Below, piece by piece: positions 23,314 through 34,670 of a DNA stretch of 64,000 nt. The notes under the pieces were generated by a model that made no database searches, had not been told where the DNA came from, and was given only the letters and a program-made list of their open reading frames with translations. The stretch comes from Mesotaenium endlicherianum (Eukaryota > Streptophyta > Zygnematophyceae > Zygnematales > Mesotaeniaceae). Numbering within the stretch: the first letter of the stretch is position 1; every line of letters starts with the position of its first letter. Location: contig WELA01006777.1 of assembly GCA_009602735.1 (NCBI GenBank), positions 76,637-140,636 of the forward strand. Direction: 5' to 3'. The position numbers and the translations under genes were made by a program.

Positions 23314-25014
23314 TTAAGGGGTTGTTCCTGGGGCTTCAGGGTCAGGAGACGGAGATCTGGACCTAGATCTGGACAGCCCTCTAGGTCTGTCAGCTGGCCT
23401 TCTAAAGAACCCTGTTTGCTCTAAAGTTGGCCCTCGAGGAGAACGGAGGATGGTGGCCTGCTCTTCAACCACTTGGGTGTTGATTCCCACATAGACAGGC
23501 ATTCCAGTAGGATGCTGAAATACATTGGCTAGAGGTACATGCCCCTGAGCGGAGGGGGAGGCTGGCATACCTCTGGCCCACCCGCGTGTCCCTCTTCTGG
23601 CACCCCTGTCCTCTGGGGATTTCTGTCTGTGTCTGCTGCCCAGTACAGTCAGATCAGCTTCTTCCCCTGCTTGGGCAGGTGGGCTGGGGGAGCGAGCGCG
23701 GGGTCCAGTTGTCGCCATAACGGGGATCACATTCCACACACCTGATCGTGGTTCTTTAGGAAGTGCCACTGCCTGTCCCTGGGTATCCTGAGTACCTGCT
23801 GCTGATGCTTCTCCTCTGCCTTGTTCTTCTTCCTCATCCTCCTCATCCTCCTCCTCGGAGAGAGTAGGGGTCTCGTCCACTAAGTCGTCCTGCTCCCTAG
23901 TAGACATGGAGTAGTCTACCGACCTCCCTTTCTTAGGGCGCGCTGGAGGTTGCTTGGCCTTCAGCCTACTGATATCTATCCGGCCTGCATTCTTTGCCCA
24001 TTTGACAAAGGCATGCTTTCCCTTAGAGAAGTACTCTCTTCCCCTCCTCCTATGTTCCTTGGTCTCTGCATTCATATTGCTCAGGCATCCATTCAGCCTG
24101 GGGTCCCAAGGGGCAATGTGAGGTGGTAGGATGAGATAGCCGTCTAGGCCATAGTGGAAGTCATCCGGTTGGGCTCGGTCACACTCCTGCTTCTTATTTG
24201 TGACGGTCATCCACCTCCAGTCTGTTGGCTGCTGGTAGTACTGGGGTCCGTGCTCAGCCTTCCTCAGTTTACACGGGAACCAGTGGGGAGAGAACATCTG
24301 CTGTCCTGCTTCCCTGGCCAAGTACTCCCAGCTCCTTCTCTCAACTTCATTGTAAGCTGGCAGGAGTGTGAGGTAGAATACCGTATCCTTAAAGCTATCG
24401 GGCCGCATGCTCACCATCCGGATGAGTCTCTGATCTCCCACTATTCCCGGTATGGGGACCGGCTTGTCCTCTGAATCATCTGCGAGATACCGGGCCTGCT
24501 CTGCTGTATAGCCCACCATCTTAGCATAATCTTCGTAAAGGACCACGCCGGTGTGTGTCTCGATGTACCTGTCCAGTGCTGTAGCTCCTTCCTTCTGTAG
24601 CAGTGTTGTCTGTTCCAGCCTGTTGATCTCCTGGGCTGCCAGCAATGCTTCCTTCAGGTTATCGAAGTTTTGGCCACCCACCACAGTATACCTGTAAGTG
24701 GCCAAGCTCTTCTGTCTGTCCGCTTCAATCTTTTTTCTTTTCTCCTCTTCTGCCGCTGCCGCTTCTTCTTGCTGTTTCTTCTGTCTCTCCTCCTCAGCCT
24801 TCCTGAGGTTTTCCGCTTCCTGATCCTTCTTCCTCTGTGCCTCTTCTGCCGCCTCTTGTTGCTTGCGGACCCTTTCTTGTTCTCTCCTGGTGAGGGACGT
24901 CGCCGCCAGCTCCTTCTGGTATTGCTCCATTGTCCTCCTGGCTTCTTCTGCCTTGCGCTTTCTGTCCTCCTTTTGTGTGGTGGGCGCCATCCTGCACATG
25001 TAACCAGGGCACAA
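23314..25014 (-). CDS. Copy B third ORF, unknown 566-aa protein
   Basis: I do not recognise this protein. It lies between the pol stop and the 3' LTR, where some LTR elements carry an envelope or accessory gene. Residues about 15-130 are Lys/Glu/Gln/Ala-rich heptad-like sequence (probable long coiled coil). A globular middle of about 250 residues follows, with several Trp and Tyr, for example HWFPCKLRKAEHGPQYYQQ. Then come a basic patch, an acidic run SEEEDEEDEEEEQGRGE near residue 390, and a Pro/Arg-rich tail ending in an SR-type run RSRSRSPSPDPE. There is no signal peptide and no membrane segment, so it is not an envelope protein of the usual kind. The ninth residue, Met in MAPTTQKEDRK (24990), is an equally good start. 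The pol stop lies about 240 bases upstream. Confidence 0.85.
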   Translation of the reverse strand: MCPGYMCRMAPTTQKEDRKRKAEEARRTMEQYQKELAATSLTRREQERVRKQQEAAEEAQRKKDQEAENLRKAEEERQKKQQEEAAAAEEEKRKKIEADRQKSLATYRYTVVGGQNFDNLKEALLAAQEINRLEQTTLLQKEGATALDRYIETHTGVVLYEDYAKMVGYTAEQARYLADDSEDKPVPIPGIVGDQRLIRMVSMRPDSFKDTVFYLTLLPAYNEVERRSWEYLAREAGQQMFSPHWFPCKLRKAEHGPQYYQQPTDWRWMTVTNKKQECDRAQPDDFHYGLDGYLILPPHIAPWDPRLNGCLSNMNAETKEHRRRGREYFSKGKHAFVKWAKNAGRIDISRLKAKQPPARPKKGRSVDYSMSTREQDDLVDETPTLSEEEDEEDEEEEQGRGEASAAGTQDTQGQAVALPKEPRSGVWNVIPVMATTGPRARSPSPPAQAGEEADLTVLGSRHRQKSPEDRGARRGTRGWARGMPASPSAQGHVPLANVFQHPTGMPVYVGINTQVVEEQATILRSPRGPTLEQTGFFRRPADRPRGLSRSRSRSPSPDPEAPGTTP

Positions 25015-25257
25015 GTTAGTAGGATATGGACCTTTGTCATAGGGATTGCAGGAAGTATGTTAGTATTTAGTATAGTGGCTTCGCTGCTGTTTACCTTACA
25101 GGATGATTGCTAAAAGTTGACGTAGTTGCGATGCGCTACACATAAACGTATGAGTGTGTTTTTATCGCTCTCGCTCACTAACTGTCATATATTTTCCCCT
25201 CCAACTTAAATGGAGACAGGACCGCCTGTCACCTTCCCGTGTCAACTGAAATGACAG

Positions 25258-28200
25258 TTATGGAGGGACTCCAGCGGCCCGAAGGTGGAACCGTGTCAAC
25301 GCCCCTTTGGCATTGGTCAAGTGGTCCTTAAACTCCCAAGTGTCCCCAGAGGCATCGTAACCCTTCCATCGAATGAGGTATTTCATGACATATTTAGACG
25401 ATCGACGGACCGAGCGAGCGTCTAAAATCTCATCGACCTCATATTCCTCAGGGTCGCCGTCCCGGACAGCGGGGACCGGTCCCGGTTGGACAGGGAACCG
25501 ACCTGTGAACAGTGTATCACCTTTGATGTACGGTTCCAGGAAGGAGACATTAAAGACCGGGTGCCCCTTGTATTCAGCTGACATGTTCAGTTTGTAAGCA
25601 TTCTGACCGACACGACGGACCACCGAATATGGACCGACCCAGACAGGGCCAAGCTTTTTCTTGACCACACCAGGGAGGTACAGGTGCTGAGAATGCAGTT
25701 TGACTAAATCCCCCTTGGAAAATGTCAGTTCACGACGGTGTTGATTAGCGTATTTTTGTTGGTTTTCTTGGGCCGTGTGCAAGTTTTGTTGGAGTTCTGA
25801 CAGGGTGTCAGCAAACTCTTGAATGAACTGGAGGGAGACCGGGTTGTCAATCCCTTCAGGGTGAGTTAAAGATTCCCCTAGCACATCTAGAGGAGACTTA
25901 GGGACTCTACCCAGGCTGAGTTCAAAAGGAGTTTTGCCCGTTGACGCGTGCACCGCACTGTTGACCGCAAACTGAATTTGAGGCAACAGGTCATCCCAAT
26001 TATCTTGTTTTTGGTTAATATATGCTCTCAGCACCTCCTGCAGAACTCGGTTAGTTCTTTCAGTCTGCCCATCAGTCTGAGGGTGGTTTGCTGTGCTGAG
26101 CAGCTGTTTGACTCCCATTAACCCCATTAAAGCTCTCCAGAACTTAGAGGTGAATTTTGAGTCTCTGTCTGAGATGATATTAGAAGGGAGCCCATGTTGG
26201 CATACTACATGGTTGTAAAACTGTCTCGCTGTTTCGAGTGCAGTCACTTTGACAGTTGTGGGGATAAAAATGACCATTTTTGTCAGTTTATCCACGACTA
26301 CCAGTATTGAATCATGCCCGTTGGCAGTTCTTGGTAGTGAGACCACCCAGTCCATGGATATAGTTTCCCAGCGTCCCGCTGGGATGGGTAGCGGTTGCAA
26401 GAGACCTCCGGGTGGTGTGTGCCGAGACTTATTTCTCTGACACTGGTCACAGGACTTGACATATTTCAAGACCTCCCGGGGTAACCCCTCCCAATGATAA
26501 TGTTTTGCCAGTTTGCCAACAGTTTTGGCCTGCCCCAAATGTCCACCCAGGAGACTGTCATGAGCTTGACTCAGTAAGAGAGACCTTATTTCCAAATTAT
26601 TAGGAATGACCAGCTTCAGCCTGCCTGAAGTGGTTTCAGTCACCCAGACCCCTCCCTTGAGCTTATACCCGAGTGCAGTAGCACGACACACACCAGTAGT
26701 GGGGCTGGGCTCAAATGTTGGGTCAGAAAGGTAGGCTTTCCTAAGTTGTTCAAGGAAGGACTTTTTCACCTTTAGTGAAGTGAGTGCACACAGGACTTTA
26801 TCTACAGCATGCTGACTAAAGTTCCTTTCTTGCAAGTCAGGTCTTCTAGAGAGTGCATCAGCAGGATTCAACTTCCCTGGTTTGTAGTCGATCTGGACTT
26901 GGAACTGCTCCAGCATCTGGCTCCAGCGGTTCTCCCTCCTCGACAGCTTGGACTTCTTCTGAAAGTGGGTCAGAGCTAGATGATCTGTAATCACCTTAAA
27001 AGCTTTACCATGTAAGTATGCTCTCCACTGTTTGAGTACATGAATGATAGCTAGCAGCTCTTTATCATGCACTGAGTAATTAATCTCCGCTGGATTAAAT
27101 TTCATAGACTCATACAACACAGGATGCCACTCCTGCCGTACCTTACCATCCTTTGTGGTTTTGTCAGCAGGCTGCAACAAAATAGCACCCATGGCAAAAT
27201 CAGAGGCATCAGTAACCACCTGCACCGGTTTGCTGGGGTCATACACGGCTAGCACTGGGGCAGAACAAAGGGCATCTTTAAGGGTCTGGAAGGCAGCCTG
27301 CTGCTCTTCCCCCCACACATACCCGATGTCTTTCTTAGTAAGGTCAGTCAGTTTACTGGCCTTTGTGGAATAATTCTCAATAAATCTCCTATAGTAGTTA
27401 GCCAACCCGAGGAAGGATCTAACTTCAGAGACAGACTGTGGTACTGGCCAGTCCCTTATGGTCTGGACTTTCTTAGGATCCACACTGATGCCCTCTTTAC
27501 TGACAACGTGGCCTAAGAATTCAATACTTTCCTTAAAGAAATCACACTTGCTCATTTTAGCATACAAGTGATTTTTCCGCAGAGTGTCCAGCACTTTCTT
27601 TAAGTGTTCAGTGTGCTGAGCTTCATCTTTAGAGAAAATTAAAATATCATCCAGGAAAACTTGCACAAACTTATCCAAATAAGGTCTGAAAATGTCATTC
27701 ATAGCACCCATAAAGGTAGCAGGAGCATTAGTCAGTCCAAATGGCATCACGTTGAACTCATAGTGTCCATAACGTGTGCGGAAAGCAGTCTTGTGTTCAT
27801 CCCCCTCAGCAATTCTGATTTGATGATAACCACTCTTGAGATCTATCTTACTGAACACCTTAGCGCCAGACAGGGTATCAAGCAAGTCCTCGATTCTGGG
27901 TAAAGCATACTTGTTCTTTACTGTAATTCTGTTCAGGGCTCTGTAATCCACACACATCCGCATACTGCCATCCTTTTTCTTAACAAATAGGATAGGTGCG
28001 CCGTACGGTGATTTACTGGGAGAAATGTAACCATTTTCCTCCAGCTCTGCAATCTGTGTTTTCAACTCCTCGCTCTCCAAATAAGACAAGCCATAAGTGC
28101 GTTGCCAGGGTGGCTGGCTACCAGGTAATAGATCAATCCTATGATCTACTTCCCTTTTAGGGGGTAGTCCTGGAGGCATGTTAAACACATCAGTGTACTG

Positions 28201-28974
28201 AGCAACAATTTTTGCAGCAGTAGGGTGCTCCGGAGGGCTTACCTTTTTCTCAACCACTTCTTCAGGTTGAGGAGGTACCTCTCTTAGCAGCAGACAGAAC
28301 ATTCTGTCTTCCTTCTGGTTCCAGCTTTTGACGAACTCCATTGCATTCAGCAACTTGCATCCTTCTGGAAGCCTCTTCTTTTCCTTCATTTGCCATCCAC
28401 ACAGGACAAGAGGAAGAGCACTGGTGGGTGCCAAGTCAGTCTGCCCATCACTGGCTCCTCTCACTTTAACTGTACCTCTGCTCCAACACACTTCAGCTTG
28501 ATGTCTATTAAGCCAGGACCTGCCTAGCACGAGATCATAAAAGCCAGTGTTGAGTACCTCAAATGTAAGCGTTTCAGTTAGAACTGCAATGCCAGAACCT
28601 AACTGGACCTCAATAGGCTTGGTTATAACTCCTCCCGGGATACTTGAGGCATCTCCAAGGAATATTTTTCTATTCCCTTGGGTGACAGTAGGCAGCCTTA
28701 GCCGCTTAACTAAGTCCTTGTGAATAAAAGTATGTGACGCCCCTCCGTCAACAAATGCCCTCACCTTCCTACCTGCAATCATGCAATGCAGTAGGATAGG
28801 GGGGACTGTCTTTTCCTGACTTTCGCATTGTTCTCCTGACGTAGCAAAGAAATGTTGGACATCAGGTGGAACAAGAGCATCCAGAGTGTGCACTCTCTGG
28901 ACGTCTATATTACTGATGGTCTCCTTTATCTGTTTGTCAGGCATGCATAGTGAATCCAGTTCAGCAGGACCCAT
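25258..28974 (-). CDS. Copy B pol polyprotein, 1238 aa
   Basis: Domains in order: retropepsin ([11 protein letters not shown], near residue 76); reverse transcriptase (about 300-490, with [20 protein letters not shown] and the catalytic FLDDILIF at about 440); connection and RNase H (about 500-710, [13 protein letters not shown], ending ADALSRR); integrase with HHCC finger ([18 protein letters not shown]) and DDE core ([25 protein letters not shown]); and a C-terminal chromodomain ([12 protein letters not shown] ... [17 protein letters not shown]). This marks it as a chromovirus of Ty3/gypsy. It copies the element RNA to DNA and inserts it. It lies in a different frame from gag, as in many gypsy elements that use frameshifting. 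The start given is the first methionine of the frame and may not be used. Confidence 0.95.
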   Translation of the reverse strand: MGPAELDSLCMPDKQIKETISNIDVQRVHTLDALVPPDVQHFFATSGEQCESQEKTVPPILLHCMIAGRKVRAFVDGGASHTFIHKDLVKRLRLPTVTQGNRKIFLGDASSIPGGVITKPIEVQLGSGIAVLTETLTFEVLNTGFYDLVLGRSWLNRHQAEVCWSRGTVKVRGASDGQTDLAPTSALPLVLCGWQMKEKKRLPEGCKLLNAMEFVKSWNQKEDRMFCLLLREVPPQPEEVVEKKVSPPEHPTAAKIVAQYTDVFNMPPGLPPKREVDHRIDLLPGSQPPWQRTYGLSYLESEELKTQIAELEENGYISPSKSPYGAPILFVKKKDGSMRMCVDYRALNRITVKNKYALPRIEDLLDTLSGAKVFSKIDLKSGYHQIRIAEGDEHKTAFRTRYGHYEFNVMPFGLTNAPATFMGAMNDIFRPYLDKFVQVFLDDILIFSKDEAQHTEHLKKVLDTLRKNHLYAKMSKCDFFKESIEFLGHVVSKEGISVDPKKVQTIRDWPVPQSVSEVRSFLGLANYYRRFIENYSTKASKLTDLTKKDIGYVWGEEQQAAFQTLKDALCSAPVLAVYDPSKPVQVVTDASDFAMGAILLQPADKTTKDGKVRQEWHPVLYESMKFNPAEINYSVHDKELLAIIHVLKQWRAYLHGKAFKVITDHLALTHFQKKSKLSRRENRWSQMLEQFQVQIDYKPGKLNPADALSRRPDLQERNFSQHAVDKVLCALTSLKVKKSFLEQLRKAYLSDPTFEPSPTTGVCRATALGYKLKGGVWVTETTSGRLKLVIPNNLEIRSLLLSQAHDSLLGGHLGQAKTVGKLAKHYHWEGLPREVLKYVKSCDQCQRNKSRHTPPGGLLQPLPIPAGRWETISMDWVVSLPRTANGHDSILVVVDKLTKMVIFIPTTVKVTALETARQFYNHVVCQHGLPSNIISDRDSKFTSKFWRALMGLMGVKQLLSTANHPQTDGQTERTNRVLQEVLRAYINQKQDNWDDLLPQIQFAVNSAVHASTGKTPFELSLGRVPKSPLDVLGESLTHPEGIDNPVSLQFIQEFADTLSELQQNLHTAQENQQKYANQHRRELTFSKGDLVKLHSQHLYLPGVVKKKLGPVWVGPYSVVRRVGQNAYKLNMSAEYKGHPVFNVSFLEPYIKGDTLFTGRFPVQPGPVPAVRDGDPEEYEVDEILDARSVRRSSKYVMKYLIRWKGYDASGDTWEFKDHLTNAKGALTRFHLRAAGVPP

Positions 28975-29042
28975 AATACCTGCTACGAGGGCAGCTAGTG
29001 ACGACTCACTATCTCTAGCATCCTCACAGTCAGTAGACTGGA

Positions 29043-30521
29043 TTACTGACTGTTGCTGTCTTTTAAAGGCTGGTCTTTTCTCTCGACCTTAGGCAGGTGC
29101 TTGACCGGACACTGTTCTCTGTAGTGGCCTTTCTGCTGACAATGGTAGCAAGTAGATTTTGCTGAGGCTGGTCTCGGCTTAGTCCTACCACCACCCCTTC
29201 CATAGCCACCTCGAGAGGGACCACCTCTACCTCTAGACTGAATAGCATTGTACTCATACTCATATTCATCACCCTGATTATCCTCAGCCTGGTCTCCTTC
29301 AACTGCATTGTAGGAACCGTGGGGCTTTTTGACAATCTTAGACACCAAAGCGTTACTCTGGCGCTTGTGATTGAACTGCTGCTGATCCCAGGCGTCAGCA
29401 TCCTGGATCAAGTCAGCCAGTTTCTCATACTTTTTCTCAGCAAAATGACCAGAGACCTCGGATTTCAAGCCATACCTGAAGTATGCTATCCTATACCGTT
29501 CTGGCAAATCAGGCTGCTTCATCATGTTCTCTTGGAACTTTTGAGCAAACTCAGCAACTGAAGTGGTCTGCTTCAGTGTCAGGGAGATCATCGCATAGAT
29601 AGCTTTCTCCTGCTGGTTGATGACATCAAACTTCTCATGCAACTTCTCGACAAACTCTACCCACGTAGGGTCACCGAGTTGCCGAGCCTTACGCTCTTCC
29701 TTCCAGTAAAGCCACCAGTCTGCGGCACTGCCTTTCAGTAGCGCACCGGTGTGCCTGACCTTCTCGTAATCTTGCAGTTCTGGGTAGTTCTCCAGCCACT
29801 GCTCAACATCCGCGAGAAACTTGATCAGGTAATATTTTCTGTTTCCCTCAGGATCATAGTCCTGGGGAGGTTTCGGCTTGGGCTTACTAGGCCCTCGGCC
29901 ACCACCACTAGTGGTGTGAGACCCCAGTTGGTCTCTGTCCCGGAGTAGGGACATTATGATTCTTTTGTCCTCCTGCTGGGACTGATACATGGTCGCCATT
30001 TGCGACTGCATCTGAACGAACAATGCTCCCAAGTCTACATTTTGGGGTGGTAGATTAGCAAATGCAGCAGCAGCATTGGCATCTACTCGCTGAGTAGTGT
30101 CCTCAACAATCCCTCTTGCTCCTGCAGCAGCAATTCCTGCCGCATTCAGCCGGTCACGTATTTGACCTAGGGGTACATTGAGTTGTACGGCAGGAGGTGG
30201 GTTCAGAACATTGGCCCTTGATGCCATAAGTTCTTCAACAGTGCGCTCGTCAGCTGGCTGTCCTTCCCTCCTTTGTATATCTTCAGCGGCCTTTGCTACT
30301 TGTTCAGCTTCTAGTCTGGCTATCTCCTCCTCAGCTTGCTGAGCTGCGACTGAGGCAATAGCAGCTGCCTCATCTGCAGCCTCCCTAGCTGCAGTATCCG
30401 CTACTGCTTCCGAATAGGTACGGTTTCCCGCTACATGGCTTTCCGCCTGGTTTTCGACATTCTCGTTATCCTGGTTCTCCATGTCTCGGGAGTTGCTAGT
30501 TTGAGACCTTGTCCTTACCAT
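29043..30521 (-). CDS. Copy B Gag polyprotein, 492 aa
   Basis: Capsid and nucleocapsid precursor, almost the same as copy A Gag (3673-5151). It has an Ala/Glu-rich N-terminus, retrotrans_gag-type core, Gly/Arg-rich basic segment and a single CCHC knuckle, [14 protein letters not shown], near residue 458. It begins 34 bases inside the 5' LTR, just after the primer-binding site. Pol follows 68 bases downstream of its stop in another frame. Confidence 0.95.
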   Translation of the reverse strand: MVRTRSQTSNSRDMENQDNENVENQAESHVAGNRTYSEAVADTAAREAADEAAAIASVAAQQAEEEIARLEAEQVAKAAEDIQRREGQPADERTVEELMASRANVLNPPPAVQLNVPLGQIRDRLNAAGIAAAGARGIVEDTTQRVDANAAAAFANLPPQNVDLGALFVQMQSQMATMYQSQQEDKRIIMSLLRDRDQLGSHTTSGGGRGPSKPKPKPPQDYDPEGNRKYYLIKFLADVEQWLENYPELQDYEKVRHTGALLKGSAADWWLYWKEERKARQLGDPTWVEFVEKLHEKFDVINQQEKAIYAMISLTLKQTTSVAEFAQKFQENMMKQPDLPERYRIAYFRYGLKSEVSGHFAEKKYEKLADLIQDADAWDQQQFNHKRQSNALVSKIVKKPHGSYNAVEGDQAEDNQGDEYEYEYNAIQSRGRGGPSRGGYGRGGGRTKPRPASAKSTCYHCQQKGHYREQCPVKHLPKVERKDQPLKDSNSQ

Positions 30522-30537
30522 ACAAAGAAGACTGTGA

Positions 30538-30555
30538 TAACTGCTCCGATACCAC
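30538..30555 (-). other. Copy B primer-binding site
   Basis: TGGTATCGGAGCAGTT on the minus strand, directly inside the 5' LTR. It resembles the TGGTATCAGAGC sites of plant LTR elements primed by initiator-Met tRNA. Copies A (about 5168-5185) and C (about 9193-9210) have the same site. Confidence 0.8.
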
Positions 30556-31274
30556 TGAAATGAATCGACTTACCAAATAGGCGATTAACAATTAATAAAG
30601 ATCTTTATATCAGCAAGTAATCTTATGGTATTTCCGTTAACTAGTTAAACGGCAAAGGACAATACACTAGCAGGGAATAATACTCGTAAGTCAAATGCGA
30701 GTAAACTAGCATCAATAATGCAAATCAGTAAACTCATACATAAGCAAGGTTAGAAGACAGTGCGTATCAATGGCTTCTCGCCTTGGATTCAGATCTCTCT
30801 CAGTAAGCTGTACAAGAGAGTTGGCCTCGTTTCCGAATGCCGAACTCGAGAGCAATGCCTAGCATATGTACATGGAATGAGTTTACTGTTCAACGGTCAG
30901 TGCGATGGCACCGCCTACCCGGGAGTTAACCACGTTGGTAGGACCTCGGTTAACCAAATCCACAACCATCTCCCATCATCCCGAATAGCCATCCATCATA
31001 GGGATGTCATCTGGCTATTCATCTAGCATATCGCACTTAGATGCATATCAAGGCAATTCGCTGCTACCGAGTACGGAAGTCAGCTTGCTGTTAAAGAACG
31101 TGTCAGCAAGCTGACTTATATGGACTTTCAGCCTGCTGCTTTCGACTGAGTCAGCAAACTGATAATTATGTAAAGTCCAGCAGACTGACTATTAACTAAA
31201 GTTCAGCAGGCTGAACTTAATTAACTATTATATTTAAATGAATATTATATCGACTAATATACTGAATCATTACA
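30556..31274 (-). repeat. Copy B 5' LTR, 719 bp
   Basis: TGAAATGAATCG ... TGAATCATTACA; pairs with 22483-23200. The promoter and start of transcription of the element should lie here. Followed by the target duplication ACCAT (31275-31279). Confidence 0.95.
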
Positions 31275-31279
31275 ACCAT

Positions 31280-32364
31280 CAACCTAGGAAGATCGACTTT
31301 GCATTGACCTTATGCATCTATATGTTGACCTTTTCTAGATTTTCAAGTCACCAAAGTGTAGCGCGTAATAGCATCTTTCGGAAGGCACCGGCTTCGCGTC
31401 ATTTGATCTAGAATCAAGCGAGATATTTGCGATCTGGTCTGCGTCACCTACCGACCCCTAGCGGAATTTTTTCAAGGGCCAACTTGTGACTCAATGTCCC
31501 CAAAGGTGACATTGTTGGCTCTTTGTGATCCCAAGGACCCCTAGCTTTGTATGCACAGATCCGCGAGCCCCTTAAACTACATAAGTCTTGCATTTCCATA
31601 GTATAAGTGCATCATTGAGGCTATAACTTTGTGCCTGCATCACCTACTCCTAGAGGAAGCTTCCTCAAGTTCCAGATTCACTTTTGAGGCACTATTTCGG
31701 TAGAATCACCCAAGGTAAGCTCCACCAATGAGAGACACATAGCATATTCTACGTGCTTTGCTTTGATTAGTTCGAGTTATGCTTAGCCCATAGGAGCGCT
31801 AGTACATGCCTTGTATACATTAGTGGACATAGAAGGGCCTCCTAGAGTGACTAGATGCATTGGATCCGCCGCATACCACGCCGGATTTCCAGGAGTATAA
31901 GTACTAGAGATGTCCTTAGAGAAACATCTTTTTAGAAGTCCCATTATGCCAGGTGTAAGTAGCCGAGATTATCAGTAAAGCTTACACTTGTATCTCTTGT
32001 GTTTTCAGGACCACTTAGTTACTCTCTTGTGAAGAGCAAGCCCTCCTGGCTTCCAGTACTTGAAGAACTTCACCAGTGGTGAGCAAAGTCACAGCTTAAA
32101 CCCTTGTAGAGGACTACTCTTGAAGATCATGATGTGCTTCCAGTGATCTTTTGGGCCAAACTTCATTAGTTGTATTCCAACCAGTTTACAATTTTGAGGT
32201 GCTCACTCTGGAGAGTACACACTCCTTAATTAAAACATTCGAGACTTGACTCCCTTTTTGGCTATAAAGCCACATGTATTATAGACTTCATTGCAGCAAA
32301 GCCTGCTTGCTTATGATGAGTTGCTTATACCTATGTTGTGCACTCAACCTTGTAACGCACGACA
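31280..32364 (+). repeat. Element D 3' LTR, second piece
   Basis: Continues the LTR interrupted at 22482 (CAACCTAGGAAGATCGACTT; compare 9732 onward) and ends GCACGACA. Rejoined length is about 1145 bp. The bases CATA (32365-32368), matching 9661-9664, follow it. Confidence 0.88.
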
Positions 32365-32611
32365 CATATCACACCTAGATGCATATCTAGGCAGTTTGTT
32401 GCTATCTAGTACCGAAGTCAGCAGGCTGTCAAAGAATGTGTCAGCAAACTGACTTAAGTCTACTTCAGCCTGCTGCTCTCGACTGAGTCATTAAATTGAT
32501 AATTATATAAAGTCCAGCAAACTGAATGTTGACTAAAGCTCAGCACGTTGAACTTGATTAATTATTATATATAAATGAATATTATATCTACCAATATACT
32601 GATTCATTACA
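32365..32611 (-). repeat. Copy C 5' LTR, second piece
   Basis: Resumes the A/B-family LTR where 9664 left off (CATATCACACCTAGATGCATATC; compare 31027 onward in copy B) and ends GATTCATTACA. Together with 9211-9664 it makes about 700 bp, the normal length of this LTR. Confidence 0.88.
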
Positions 32612-32789
32612 TACCCCTTGACCCACTTACCGTAGTGTGCCATAGTTGCACACTAACACAAGGCACAAGAAAGAGGCTAACTTGAGGACTAGAGCATCTC
32701 CTTGAGAAACTCATGGCCTCTTGCCTACTAGGCATACAAGCATGTATAGCACATACACAACATCAGGGGACTGATTAGCAAAGAGGCGC

Positions 32790-33744
32790 TCATTCAGATG
32801 ACCATAATGTAGCTAAAACTTATCCCACTGACTTAGGTGCAAAACCATAGAATCTGTTCGCTATGTGACCCTGAAATGTCAGAGGGCATAACTCTGTCAA
32901 TACTACTCCAAAATGAGCAAACTTAATGGCAACGGACGCATCTTCACAAGACCTTTCCAAAACATCCTAGTTTGCTCCATTTGAAGCGCAAACAAACCAA
33001 CCATGTCAATTTTTGTGAAAGCTGGTCAAAAACAAACCCAAAAGTGCACACATCACTTGCCAATAGAAATCCGACTCTAAAGCCTACTGTGTCCAGAATG
33101 AGGGACCACAAGATCCCAGCCTGCTATGTACCTAGTCACCACTTGGTTGACCACGGCGCAAGGTGCGCCGTTTCGTGGGAAACCCGTTAAGTTGGGACCC
33201 ACGGATCTAGGTGTAATGACCATATTAATTGGTCGGTTGACTGAAGTCCTAACTGTTCAGTTGATTGACGACGGCTCCGCCTACCCAGGAGTTAACCACA
33301 CCGATAGGACATCGGTATACCGAATCTCAGTCGACCTCCCGACGTTCAGTATACTACGGTCACATGTGCCAATTTACAAACAATAATCTAATTGATTATA
33401 TTCATCCTCAGCGTACTGATGCTAAGTATACTGACTAATATCAAGCGAGCTTACTACATGTCAACCTACTGATATTATATCCTATATATAATTGATATAT
33501 AAATTTCAGTAAACTATACAATGATACAAAAGTCGTTCTGCTGACCTTTTCATCAAAGTCAGCAAACTACACTATAATACAAAAGTCATCCTGCTGACCC
33601 TTTTGATATAGTAAATAAACTCGCATCATATCAACATACATTCATTTAGATGAACTCGCACATGTGAGTATATTGACATAAAACTTATTTAGTGTTGTAT
33701 TTATACATGCAATTCATTAACAAATAATTAATTGATTCATTACA
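32790..33744 (-). repeat. LTR-like block G2, inverted copy of 6018-6967
   Basis: About 950 bp whose reverse complement matches 6018-6967, with moderate divergence. It ends TTGATTCATTACA like the A/B-family LTRs and shares motifs such as CCTACCCAGGAGTTAACCAC with them, so it is an LTR of a related subfamily. No coding part is next to it. The 178 bases before it (32612-32789) match nothing seen elsewhere in the window. Confidence 0.72.
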
Positions 33745-34670
33745 CTAACTTGAGAGTCAATTGGGTGGCAACTACGACCATATCACGACCATATGAGACG
33801 TCATGACCAATATTAAAGACCACGTAGTGAGGAATCGGCCAGCCATGAAAAGTGAGGGCACATGCAAAGTACTCAGGCCAACTTCCCTATAATTGAATGT
33901 CAAGTACAACTTGAATCTTGGCTCATATATCCACAACAACCATTTAATCCTGACTTTATCGTCAAAAATCCTCCTCACGTCTGCCTGGTCCTACAATACG
34001 AAATATTCTGTATTCTATCACACCGTCGACTCGACCACCCTGTGATTGACTTGTTGTCGGACTGACAGGGCGACTTTACGTCGCTATTGTCTACCGTCCC
34101 CTTGCCGAGCCCTTCGGTTAGGTTGGCCACAATCTATCAACCTTAAGCCCTAAGCAACGCCACTCTACCCTAAAGCTATCTCGCTTGACAAACTTCTACT
34201 AGGTGCTTACTCATCTCGACCTTTAGGCTTTATGCATTGTCGATCTGACCATACCTCCGACCTGAGTACTCTATCTAGTCTGACTAGCACCTTCAGGTTG
34301 ACCATCTACGTTACTTCGCTAGACCGCATATTATCACTTTCTTACAAGCCATTAGCCGGGAGCCAATTATGAGAAATGAGGGCAGCTAGAGTATGTTGGC
34401 AGGCCTCTAGTTTGTTGATTAGACCAAGGTATAGTTGGAACGTGGTATTGTGTCCTTTCGCACCATAATTGGTAGGACTAGATAGAGGTGTCAAGTGGTT
34501 AGCAATGGTTATATTGAGCCAAGGTTTGAGTTGTAAAAGACATCCAACTCTAATAGATCAAAGAAATTCTCAAGTTGAGTTCTTTCGAAAGGTGGGTGCA
34601 AGACACAACTCCAACGCCGGCCCTATACAACCCTTAAGTTTGCGAGCACCAAATACTCAAAGTTCCCATT
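33745..34670. other. Unassigned interval
   Basis: 926 bases, of moderate AT content, with no coding pattern and no match to the other repeats in the window that I could see. Confidence 0.6.

Larger units (their letters stand above)
22483..31274 (-). mobile_element. Copy B: whole Ty3/gypsy chromodomain LTR element, 8.8 kb
   Basis: Minus-strand chromovirus with both LTRs (22483-23200 and 30556-31274), a 5-bp target duplication ACCAT (22478-22482 and 31275-31279), an initiator-Met-like primer-binding site, a polypurine run next to the 3' LTR, and three long open frames: gag, pol and a third ORF of unknown role. No break was seen in the three frames, so it looks whole. It inserted in the 3' LTR of element D. 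Its LTRs differ at about 3 per cent of sites by eye, whereas its interior matches copy A almost perfectly. Confidence 0.95.
9665..32364 (+). mobile_element. Element D: large Ty3/gypsy-type LTR element with methyltransferase and PHD finger (about 13.9 kb without insert B)
   Basis: Plus-strand LTR element inserted in the LTR of copy C and itself interrupted by copy B (22483-31279). Order: 5' LTR, gag with zinc knuckle, GC-rich repeat region with an assembly gap, protease, low-complexity linker, C5-cytosine methyltransferase region, reverse transcriptase, RNase H, integrase, PHD finger, 3' LTR. Its LTRs differ by roughly one base in ten over the first 200 bp by eye, so it is clearly older than copy B. 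The coding parts are spread over several frames; it looks broken, with several breaks. Confidence 0.88.

Noticed and set aside
23314-25014. Third ORF of copy B as an envelope gene
   Set aside because: The position fits, but there is no signal peptide, no membrane segment and no cysteine pattern of an envelope protein.
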